A stretch of 5,515 nucleotides of DNA from Acidimicrobiia bacterium (lineage in GTDB: Bacteria > Actinomycetota > Acidimicrobiia > IMCC26256 > PALSA-555): NCBI GenBank assembly GCA_022865365.1, contig JALHSW010000270.1:1-5515 (forward strand). Reading direction: 5' to 3'. The translations under genes and the position numbers were made by a program. This document shows, in pieces, positions 1 through 5,327 of this stretch; position 1 is the first letter of the stretch; each line of letters begins with the position of its first letter. Below the pieces are notes generated by a model. The model did not search any database and was not told where the DNA came from. It worked only from the letters and a program-made list of their open reading frames with translations.

Positions 1-59
1 CGGGCGGAGCGGGTCGAGCGGGGTCCGGCAGATGCCGGCCGAGGCGGAACCGGAGGCAC
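1..59 (-). CDS. Divergent gene, 5' fragment (possible heme O synthase ctaB)
   Basis: A minus-strand reading frame opens at GTG (59-57) and stays open for 19 full codons to the window edge. The visible protein is a Pro/Ser/Arg-rich, probably disordered N-terminus beginning V-P-P-V-P-P-R-P-A-S-A. A TACGCT box lies eight bases upstream of the GTG on the same strand, the same arrangement seen before ctaA and the propeller gene here, which is the main reason to believe the start. No domain is visible, so the product cannot be read from sequence. In actinobacteria ctaA commonly lies near ctaB, and ctaB proteins can have a loose N-terminal tail, so ctaB is a reasonable guess from context only. A chance open frame in GC-rich DNA is the alternative. 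Confidence 0.4.
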   Translation of the reverse strand, partial: MPPVPPRPASAGPRSTRSA

Positions 60-67
60 GGGTTCTC

Positions 68-73
68 AGCGTA
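68..73 (-). promoter_or_regulatory. Putative -10 box (TACGCT), minus strand
   Basis: The minus strand reads TACGCT here, matching the actinobacterial TAnnnT -10 pattern. Eight bases separate it from the GTG at 59-57, so transcription would start at or next to the start codon, giving a leaderless mRNA. No convincing -35 hexamer is visible at 16-18 bases upstream. The box is back to back with the ctaA promoter candidate at 129-134. Confidence 0.4.
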
Positions 74-128
74 CCGGCGTGCGTGCTTGGCCTCACCGTC
101 GGGGTCGGGCCGGGAGGTCGGCTCCGCG

Positions 129-134
129 TACGAT
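129..134 (+). promoter_or_regulatory. Putative -10 box (TACGAT) for ctaA
   Basis: TACGAT fits TAnnnT and ends eight bases before the in-frame GTG at 143, the spacing expected for a leaderless transcript. No Shine-Dalgarno lies at a usable distance from that GTG; the GGGAGG at 112-117 is about 25 bases away. The -35 region is not recognisable. The box supports GTG 143 over the upstream ATG at 32 as the ctaA start. Confidence 0.45.
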
Positions 135-142
135 CCACGTTC

Positions 143-1078
143 GTGCGTCTGCCCCGCCTGAGCCCGATCGCGTACCAGCGGATCGCGTTGATCGCCACGG
201 TGCTGCTGGCCGTCATCATCGTCACCGGTGGCGCGGTCAGGCTGAGCGGCTCGGGGCTCGGGTGCTCCGACTGGCCGAACTGCGAGCCGGGGCGCCTCAC
301 GCCCCGTGGCGCAAGTGACGTGCACGCCATGATCGAGTTCCTGAACCGCATGTTCACCGGCCTCGTCTCGATCGCGGTGATCGTCTGCGTCTTGGGGTCG
401 CTGGTTCGCGTGCCTCGCCGACGCGATCTCGTGTGGCTCTCCCTCGGCCTCGTCGCCGGCGTCTTCGCGCAGGCCGTGCTCGGGGGGCTGACGGTGCTGT
501 TCGAGCTGCAGCCACCGTTGGTGATGGCGCACTTCCTGCTGTCGCTGGTCCTGCTCACGAATGCACTTGTGCTGTACCGCCGCGCGAGCGAGCCACCCGG
601 TCGGGGTCGCTCCCTGGTCGAGCACCGGGTGCGGGTCCTCGATCGCGCCCTGCTCTTGGTCGCGGCCGTGGTCGTGACGACCGGCACCGTGGTCACGGCC
701 ACGGGACCCCATGGCGGTGACCGAAAGGCGAAGCGATTCGCGTTCGACCTCCCGGTCGTCGCCCGGATCCACGGGACGAGCGTGATCATCTTCCTGTGTC
801 TCGCGCTGGTGACGTTCTGGGCCTTGCGCCGCACCCGAGCGCCCGCGGGCGTGCAAGGTCGGCTCGGTGTCCTGCTCGCGGTGCTGGTGGCCCAGGCGAT
901 CATCGGGTACGTGCAGTACCTCAACAACATCCCCGAGGTGCTCGTCGGGTTCCATCTCGCTGGGGCCACGGCAGTCTGGGCCGCTGTGGTCTGGTACTCG
1001 CTCGGGTTGACGGTCCGGGACGGCCCCGCTGAAGCGCCTGCTCCGGAAGGGCGCGAGCCCGTGCTCGCACCAGCGTGA
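143..1078 (+). CDS. ctaA: Heme A synthase (CtaA/COX15 family)
   Basis: CtaA is an integral membrane enzyme that oxidises the C8 methyl of heme O to a formyl group, giving heme A for aa3-type cytochrome oxidase. The 311-residue protein from GTG 143 has eight hydrophobic segments (about 14-34, 71-88, 96-119, 125-145, 170-187, 205-228, 241-260, 266-287). The family signature RLSGSGLGCSDWPNC follows helix 1, with Cys41 and Cys47 as the extracytoplasmic pair. Heme-ligand-type histidines lie at 130 (VMAHF), 210 (ARIHG) and 271 (GFHLAG), and the TATGPHGGD loop precedes helix 6. The motif that is EyxHR in Bacillus CtaA reads EFLNR here, with Asn68 in the histidine place; actinobacterial homologues often have EFGNR, so this is probably a lineage trait. 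An in-frame ATG at 32 would add 37 atypical residues overlapping the divergent promoter region, so I prefer GTG 143. The family assignment is secure. Confidence 0.95.
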   Translation: MRLPRLSPIAYQRIALIATVLLAVIIVTGGAVRLSGSGLGCSDWPNCEPGRLTPRGASDVHAMIEFLNRMFTGLVSIAVIVCVLGSLVRVPRRRDLVWLSLGLVAGVFAQAVLGGLTVLFELQPPLVMAHFLLSLVLLTNALVLYRRASEPPGRGRSLVEHRVRVLDRALLLVAAVVVTTGTVVTATGPHGGDRKAKRFAFDLPVVARIHGTSVIIFLCLALVTFWALRRTRAPAGVQGRLGVLLAVLVAQAIIGYVQYLNNIPEVLVGFHLAGATAVWAAVVWYSLGLTVRDGPAEAPAPEGREPVLAPA

Positions 1079-1092
1079 GCGGCGGTACGACC

Positions 1093-1096
1093 GGAG
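1093..1096 (+). promoter_or_regulatory. Shine-Dalgarno-like GGAG before small ORF
   Basis: GGAG lies seven bases before ATG 1104, a good ribosome-binding distance. It is the only such site between ctaA and the EEP gene, and it fits neither ATG 1177 nor ATG 1195 of that gene. It therefore favours translation starting at 1104. Confidence 0.35.
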
Positions 1097-1103
1097 CTTC
1101 CTG

Positions 1104-1187
1104 ATGCCGGTGTCCCCGGCCGGTCTCGCGTGGGGGCTCGCGCTCGAGGACTTCTGCCACCACGCCCTCGGTCCGGATGGCGACTGA
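1104..1187 (+). CDS. Possible 27-residue small protein, function unknown
   Basis: The frame starts at ATG 1104 and ends at TGA 1185-1187, with a GGAG seven bases upstream. The product begins MPVSPAGLAWGLALEDFCHH and ends LGPDGD. It has a short hydrophobic stretch followed by an acidic residue pair and a Cys-His-His group. Counting codons by eye, G/C occupies 22, 14 and 24 of 27 at positions one, two and three, the profile expected for real high-GC coding sequence. It starts 25 bases after ctaA and its stop overlaps the beginning of the EEP gene (ATG 1177), or precedes the alternative ATG 1195 by seven bases. It could therefore be a coupling or leader peptide for that gene. I recognise no family. 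The frame is also open upstream into the ctaA end without a good start. Chance remains possible at this length. Confidence 0.35.
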   Translation: MPVSPAGLAWGLALEDFCHHALGPDGD

Positions 1188-1956
1188 GCCCGCCATGGCC
1201 GAGCCGATCCTGCGCGTCGCCACCTTCAACATCCGCCATGGCGCCGACGACGCCGACCGCGTGCGGCTCCGCGCCCTCGCCTGGACCTGCGCAGGGTTCG
1301 ATGCCGACCTCCTGGGCCTCCAGGAGGTCGTCCGCGGCCGGCGTGCCTCCCTCTACCTCGACCAGGGCGCTGTCGTCGCCCGCCGGTCGCGGGCGCGACA
1401 GGTGAGCGGGCCCGCAGTGCAGCGCAGGTGGTTACGCCGCTACGGCAACTCGCTCGTCGTGCGCGGCCGCGTGACCGAGCGCGCCGTGATCGATCTCCCG
1501 CGATCGCCGGAGCGGGAGCCCCGCACGGCGATCGTCGCCCGCGTCGCCGTGCGCGGCCTGGAGGTCTCGGTCGCCGTGACGCACCTGCAGCACTGGCCCA
1601 AGCGGCACCGGCACCTGGCGCACGACGCGCCCGTGCAGCTGCGTGCAGTTCTCGACGCGCTCGTCGCGCTGCCCGCTCCCCGCGTGCTCCTCGGCGACTT
1701 GAACCTGGCCCCGCCCGAGGTCGCGCCGATCCTCGCGGAAGCCGGGTTCGTGCTCGCCGAGCACGGACCGACCTATCCCGCCGACGTGCCCCGGCTCCGG
1801 CTCGACCACGTCGCCGTCGACGGCTTCGTGGTGCGGCGCGCGTGGGTGGCCGAGCGGGCTCCGGTCAGCGATCACCGTGCGGTGGTCGCCGAGCTCGCCG
1901 TCACCCCGTCGGACCGGGCGCCCTCGGCCCGGCCCCCCTTCGCCCAGGAGCCATGA
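1177..1956 (+). CDS. Endonuclease/exonuclease/phosphatase (EEP) superfamily protein
   Basis: This is a metal-dependent phosphodiesterase fold shared by exonuclease III, DNase I and inositol or sphingolipid phosphatases, so the substrate cannot be read from family alone. The 259-residue protein carries the ordered signature motifs: TFNIRHG (Asn18), LQEV (Glu50, the metal ligand), YGNSLV (89-94), THLQH (His136), GDLN (Asp174 and Asn176), LDHV (209-212) and SDHR (Asp232 and His233). All expected catalytic residues appear intact. There is no signal peptide or membrane segment, so it should be cytoplasmic. The final 20 or so residues are Pro/Ala-rich and probably disordered. ATG 1195 is an equally good start, leaving MAEPILRVATFNIRHG; neither has a strong Shine-Dalgarno. 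The stop TGA overlaps the start of the downstream nuclease gene. A nucleic-acid substrate is suggested by that neighbour but is inference. Confidence 0.85.
   Translation: MATEPAMAEPILRVATFNIRHGADDADRVRLRALAWTCAGFDADLLGLQEVVRGRRASLYLDQGAVVARRSRARQVSGPAVQRRWLRRYGNSLVVRGRVTERAVIDLPRSPEREPRTAIVARVAVRGLEVSVAVTHLQHWPKRHRHLAHDAPVQLRAVLDALVALPAPRVLLGDLNLAPPEVAPILAEAGFVLAEHGPTYPADVPRLRLDHVAVDGFVVRRAWVAERAPVSDHRAVVAELAVTPSDRAPSARPPFAQEP
1946..1950 (+). promoter_or_regulatory. Shine-Dalgarno AGGAG for the 5' nuclease
   Basis: AGGAG inside the last codons of the EEP gene lies five bases before ATG 1956 and only two before ATG 1953. Spacing favours 1956 as the start, giving a TGATG stop-start overlap and likely translational coupling. 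Confidence 0.6.
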
Positions 1957-2852
1957 TGGGCCGCGTGCAGCAGGGCTTCCAGACCCACCTCGTCGACGGG
2001 ACCTACGAGCTCTTCCGCCACTACTACGCGGTGCCCGAGCACCTCGACGCCGACGGTGTCGACGTCGGGGCGGTCCGTGGGGTCGTGCGGTCCGTCCTCG
2101 ACATGCTCACCGATGGGGCGACCCACGTCGGCGTCGCCACCGATCACGTCGTCGAGTCGTTCCGCAACGCCCTGTGGGACGGCTACAAGACGGGTGAGGG
2201 GATCGATCCCGTGCTCTTCGCGCAGTTCCCGCTCCTCGAGGACGCGCTCGCTGCGCTCGGGATCACCGGCTGGGCCGAGGTCGAGCTCGAGGCCGACGAC
2301 GCGCTCGCATCCGCCGCCGCGGTCGCGCGCGACGACGAGCGAGTGAGCCGCGCGGTGATCTGCACCCCCGACAAGGACCTCGCCCAGTGCGTGCAGGATC
2401 CGCGCGTCGTCCAGCTCGATCGTCGCAAGGGGCAGTTCTCCGACGAGGCGGGCGTGCGGGCGAAGTTCGGGGTGGACCCCGAATCGATCCCCGACTGGCT
2501 CGCGCTCGTCGGTGACACGGCCGACGGCTTCCCCGGGCTACCCGGGTGGGGGGCAAAGTCGGCATCGGCGGTGCTCGCCCGGTACCGCCACCTCGAGGCG
2601 ATCCCCGATCGGGCCACGGAGTGGGATGTCGACGTCAGGGGCGCGGCCCGCCTCGCGTCGACGTTGGCCGAGCAGCGCCAGGATGCGGAGCTGTTCCGAC
2701 TTCTCGCGACTCTCCGGACCGACGGCGACGTCGGTACGGTCGACGACTGGCGCTGGAGCGGGCCAACGCCGGCGTTCACCGGCTGGGCGGAGCGGCTCGG
2801 CCAACCCGCGATGGTCGCCCGAGCCGAAGGGCTCGCGGCCGGACGTGTCTGA
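1956..2852 (+). CDS. Stand-alone 5'-3' exonuclease / FEN-type nuclease
   Basis: This 298-residue protein matches the 5' nuclease domain found at the N-terminus of DNA polymerase I, with no polymerase domain attached. Such enzymes cleave flaps and 5' ends during Okazaki-fragment or repair processing. The acidic residues that bind two metals are all present: Asp14 (VDGTY), Asp63 (ATDHV), Glu112/Asp114/Asp115 (EADD), Asp139/Asp141 (TPDKDLAQ), and Asp187/Asp190 (GDTADGFPG). The helix-three-turn-helix DNA-binding segment GLPGWGAKSASAVL follows at about 194-207. In the helical arch, FRNALWDGYKTGE keeps Arg70, Tyr77 and Lys78 but has Glu81 where the YKxxR motif of Pol I-type enzymes has arginine. 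The gene overlaps the EEP gene by one base. Mycobacterial FenA is a known stand-alone relative in function; orthology cannot be judged here. ATG 1953 is the alternative start. Confidence 0.9.
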   Translation: MGRVQQGFQTHLVDGTYELFRHYYAVPEHLDADGVDVGAVRGVVRSVLDMLTDGATHVGVATDHVVESFRNALWDGYKTGEGIDPVLFAQFPLLEDALAALGITGWAEVELEADDALASAAAVARDDERVSRAVICTPDKDLAQCVQDPRVVQLDRRKGQFSDEAGVRAKFGVDPESIPDWLALVGDTADGFPGLPGWGAKSASAVLARYRHLEAIPDRATEWDVDVRGAARLASTLAEQRQDAELFRLLATLRTDGDVGTVDDWRWSGPTPAFTGWAERLGQPAMVARAEGLAAGRV

Positions 2853-2858
2853 CGGAAC

Positions 2859-2863
2859 AGGAG
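2859..2863 (+). promoter_or_regulatory. Shine-Dalgarno AGGAG for the SDR gene
   Basis: AGGAG lies eight bases before ATG 2872 and begins seven bases after the stop of the 5' nuclease gene. It fixes the SDR start. With a 19-base intergenic gap and no promoter-like box, it suggests the SDR is read from the same transcript. Confidence 0.65.
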
Positions 2864-2871
2864 CAGCTGCC

Positions 2872-3645
2872 ATGAAGCCTGCCGCCAACGGCCTGGAGGG
2901 GCGCGTCGCGCTCGTGACCGGTGGCAACCGGGGAATCGGCGCGGCGATCGCGCTCGCGCTCGCCGCCGACGGTGCCGACGTCGCGGTCAACTACCGCCGT
3001 GACGAGGACAGCGCCCACGCGACGGCGAAGGCGATCGAGGCACTGGGGCGCCGGGTCGAGCTCTACCAGGCATCGGTCGACGACCTCGAGGCCGACGGGC
3101 GGATGATCGAGGCGATCGGGGGCGACTTCGGGGGGATCGACATCCTGGTGCACAGCGCCGGGATCGCGAGCCGGGGCCAGTCGGTCGTCGACACCGATCC
3201 CGAGGAGATCGAGCGTGTGTGGCGCGTGCATGCGCTCGCGGCCTTCGCGCTGAGCAAGCTGATCGTGCCGGGCATGCGCACGCGGCCACGGGGCGACATC
3301 GTCTACATCTCGAGTGCGGCGACGGTCATGTGGGGCCCGAACTCCGTGCCGTACAACATGGCCAAGGCCGCGCTCGAGGCGCTCGCGCACACGCTCGCGA
3401 AGGAAGAGCGCGAGCACGGCATCCACGTCAACGTCGTCGCGCCCGGTCTCGTCGACACCGAGATGGGCCGGCGGCTCGCCCGAGCGGCCATGGGCGCGGA
3501 CGACATCCACGAGCTCGACCCGAACGCGCCGTTCGAGCATGTCTGCAGCCCAGAGGAGGTGGCCGACGTGGTCCGCTTCGTCGTGTCCGACGCGGCGCGC
3601 TACGTCACCGACCAGAAGATCGTGGTCGACGGCGGCACGTTCTGA
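2872..3645 (+). CDS. Short-chain dehydrogenase/reductase (classical SDR, FabG-like)
   Basis: This 257-residue protein is a classical NAD(P)-dependent SDR of the usual length. It shows the Rossmann glycine motif TGGNRGIG (16-23), NYRR after the second strand (Arg42/Arg43, suggesting NADPH preference), DILVHSAG (90-97) in place of the common NNAG, and catalytic Ser148, Tyr161 and Lys165 (YNMAK). HVNVVAPGLVDTEM after the catalytic helix and the C-terminal VVDGG are also family features. The position normally held by the structural Asn of the catalytic tetrad is His120 (RVHALAAF). The substrate is not readable; a 3-ketoacyl or other ketone/alcohol pair is the generic expectation. It is cytoplasmic and probably cotranscribed with the 5' nuclease, though no shared pathway is evident. 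The family is certain, the specific reaction is not, so no symbol is given. Confidence 0.92.
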   Translation: MKPAANGLEGRVALVTGGNRGIGAAIALALAADGADVAVNYRRDEDSAHATAKAIEALGRRVELYQASVDDLEADGRMIEAIGGDFGGIDILVHSAGIASRGQSVVDTDPEEIERVWRVHALAAFALSKLIVPGMRTRPRGDIVYISSAATVMWGPNSVPYNMAKAALEALAHTLAKEEREHGIHVNVVAPGLVDTEMGRRLARAAMGADDIHELDPNAPFEHVCSPEEVADVVRFVVSDAARYVTDQKIVVDGGTF

Positions 3646-3669
3646 CCAAATCCTGAAAACGCCGGGCGG

Positions 3670-3675
3670 TACGCT
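3670..3675 (+). promoter_or_regulatory. Putative -10 box (TACGCT) for the propeller gene
   Basis: TACGCT matches TAnnnT and lies six bases before GTG 3682 in a gap with a locally AT-richer stretch (CCAAATCCTGAAAAC, 3646-3660). No Shine-Dalgarno precedes the GTG, so a leaderless transcript starting at or beside 3682 is likely. No good -35 hexamer is visible. The hexamer is identical to the one on the minus strand at 68-73. Confidence 0.5.
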
Positions 3676-3681
3676 GCCGCG

Positions 3682-5277
3682 GTGGCGTCGGTGACCGGCC
3701 AGCCCCCCAGCCAATCGGGGTGCGCCCAATCAGGGGGGCGACGGGCCGCGACACGCCAGCGCCGGGTTCGTCGCCGGCGGATCTTCGCGTTCGGCGCTGC
3801 GACGGTGTTGGTCGTCGCCGCCGTCGGGGCGGGGGCGTACGCGCTCACGCGGACCGACGGCGACAACAGCGCCGATGTCGCGTCAGCCGGGTCGACGACC
3901 TCGACGTCGCCCGCGACGACGACCACCACGAAGCCGCCGTACACCGGTTGGGTGGACCCTGCGTCTGCGTTCCAGCCGTACTACAAGGCGACGGTCCCCG
4001 GCCTGCTCACGTTCCGCGGCAACCCGACCCGCAACTACTACGGGCAGGGTCCGATGCCCGCCGCGCCCCACGTGGTGTGGAAGTACCCCGGCGAGCAGAT
4101 GTGCCGCCTGTCCGAGGATCGGGGTGAGACCACCCGGTGGTGCGGGAACGGCTGGACGGGTCAGCCCGCGGTGTTCGAGCGCGAGGGGCGCACCTGGGTG
4201 GTGTTCGGGGCCTACGACGGTGCGGTGCACTTCGTCGATGCCGCGACCGGCCAGGACATCCTGGCGCCCTTCCCGACCGGCGACATCATCAAGGGCTCGG
4301 TCACGATCGACCCCGACGGCTTCCCGCTCGTGTACACCGGATCGCGCGACGGCTACTACCGAGTGCTCGCGATCGATCGTCCGCAGGCGACGGAGCTGTG
4401 GAAGCTCTCGGCGAAGGACGTCTCGCCGACCAAGTGGAACGACGACTGGGACGGCAGCGGTCTGGTTCTCGACGACTACCTCTTCGAGGGTGGGGAGAAC
4501 AGCCAGTTCCACATCGTGAAGCTCAACCGTGGCAAGGGTACGGATGGCCTGGTCAGCGTCGCGCCTCAGCTCGTGTTCAACACACCGGGCTGGGACGACG
4601 AGCTGATCGCCAACGCCGGCCAGGAGGTGTCGATCGAGAATTCGGTCGCCATCTCGGGGAACACGGTGTACTTCGGCAACTCCGGTGGGCTCGTGCAGGG
4701 TTGGGACGTCACCTCGCTTGCCTCGGGGGGCGTGCCGACGCGCGTGTTCCGGTTCTGGACGGGCGACGACACCGACGCGTCCATCGTGGTCGACGAGGCC
4801 GGGATGCTCTACGGCGGCTCGGAGTGGGAGCGACACAATGCCCAGGGTGCTGCGGTGGGCCAGATGTGGAAGCTCAACCCTGCCGTGCCCGACGCGCCCC
4901 AGGTGTACTCGCAAAGAGACGACGGGGCGGCCAAGGCCGGGGTGTTCAGCACGCCCGGCATCGGCGGCGACCTGGCGATCTACACGACCTACACCGGGCG
5001 CGCCGTCGGCCTCGACCGAAACACCGGTGCGATCCGCTGGGAGAAGAAGCTCACTGCGCCACTCATGGGGTCGCCGGTGATCGTCGACGGGGTGTGGCTC
5101 CAGGGCGACTGCGACGGGGTGCTGCACGCGTACGACGTCAAGAACACGGCCATCGATCCGCCCGAGCTGTGGCAGGTGCCCCTCGGGCAGTGCATCGAGG
5201 CGACGCCGGCGGTCTGGAAGGGCCGGATCTACGTGGGGACGCGGGGCGGCTTCGAGTTCGCCATCGGGGACGCCTGA
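3682..5277 (+). CDS. Membrane-anchored PQQ-type beta-propeller protein, function unknown
   Basis: The 531-residue product has a basic cytoplasmic N-terminus (RRVRRRR to residue 33), one hydrophobic segment (about 34-55) with no obvious signal-peptidase or lipobox site, then a Thr/Ser/Pro linker (about 71-86). The remainder should lie outside the membrane as a signal-anchored domain. It contains blade-like repeats of the PQQ/quinoprotein type, for example FGAYDGAVHFVDAATG (175-190), TGSRDGYYRVLAID (219-232), TYTGRAVGLDRNTGAIRWE (436-454) and CDGVLHAYDV (477-486). It opens with a distinctive LLTFRGNPTRNYYGQGP (108-124). Cys141/Cys154 and Cys477/Cys504 could form two disulfides. No heme c motif (CxxCH) is present and I see no clear dehydrogenase active site, so an enzyme role is not supported; a scaffold, sensor or ligand-binding role is possible. 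I believe similar proteins exist in other actinobacteria but know of no assigned function. GTG 3691 is an alternative start. Confidence 0.8.
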   Translation: MASVTGQPPSQSGCAQSGGRRAATRQRRVRRRRIFAFGAATVLVVAAVGAGAYALTRTDGDNSADVASAGSTTSTSPATTTTTKPPYTGWVDPASAFQPYYKATVPGLLTFRGNPTRNYYGQGPMPAAPHVVWKYPGEQMCRLSEDRGETTRWCGNGWTGQPAVFEREGRTWVVFGAYDGAVHFVDAATGQDILAPFPTGDIIKGSVTIDPDGFPLVYTGSRDGYYRVLAIDRPQATELWKLSAKDVSPTKWNDDWDGSGLVLDDYLFEGGENSQFHIVKLNRGKGTDGLVSVAPQLVFNTPGWDDELIANAGQEVSIENSVAISGNTVYFGNSGGLVQGWDVTSLASGGVPTRVFRFWTGDDTDASIVVDEAGMLYGGSEWERHNAQGAAVGQMWKLNPAVPDAPQVYSQRDDGAAKAGVFSTPGIGGDLAIYTTYTGRAVGLDRNTGAIRWEKKLTAPLMGSPVIVDGVWLQGDCDGVLHAYDVKNTAIDPPELWQVPLGQCIEATPAVWKGRIYVGTRGGFEFAIGDA

Positions 5278-5327
5278 CTCGGGTGGCCTGACTCGGGTGG
5301 CCTGACTCGGGTGGCCTGACTCGGGTG
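5272..5327 (+). repeat. Four perfect tandem copies of a 14-bp unit
   Basis: The unit GCCTGACTCGGGTG repeats exactly four times without a spacer (5272-5285, 5286-5299, 5300-5313, 5314-5327). The first copy contains the last codon bases and the TGA stop of the propeller gene (5275-5277). Because 14 is not a multiple of three, the TGA of successive units falls in all three forward frames. Copies are identical, which suggests recent slippage expansion. The unit is not palindromic, so this does not look like a terminator or a protein-binding dyad. Confidence 0.95.

Noticed and set aside
1428..1955. Upstream extension of the 5' nuclease frame to GTG 1428
   Set aside because: The extension overlaps the EEP gene and encodes Arg/Ala/Pro-rich sequence. 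AGGAG at 1946-1950 and the family N-terminus (HLVDGTY) fix the start at 1956 or 1953.
1956..2852. Truncated DNA polymerase I
   Set aside because: The frame ends cleanly at the usual end of a stand-alone 5' nuclease and is followed at once by an unrelated gene; no polymerase or proofreading motifs occur downstream in any frame.
2512..2871. Upstream extension of the SDR frame to position 2512
   Set aside because: It overlaps the 5' nuclease gene and has low-complexity Arg/Ser composition; ATG 2872 has a proper Shine-Dalgarno and begins just before the Rossmann fold.
2776..3729. Antisense open frame (317 codons) opposite the SDR gene
   Set aside because: It has no recognisable domain, and the plus strand here carries an unmistakable SDR with a Shine-Dalgarno.
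3883..5127. Long antisense open frame (414 codons) opposite the propeller gene
   Set aside because: It mirrors the propeller codons, is rich in Arg/His/Val with no motif or start signal, and long antisense frames are usual in GC-rich DNA.
3682..5277. Quinoprotein alcohol or glucose dehydrogenase
   Set aside because: Although PQQ-type blades are present, I see no adjacent-cysteine ring, no heme c motif and no clear catalytic Asp/Glu context, so an enzyme name is not justified.
4137..5291. 384-codon plus-strand frame inside the propeller gene
   Set aside because: It is extremely Arg/Gly-rich and lacks propeller motifs, which are clear in the other frame; a shadow frame.
5272..5327. CRISPR array
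   Set aside because: The 14-bp units are directly adjacent with no spacers and no cas genes are nearby.
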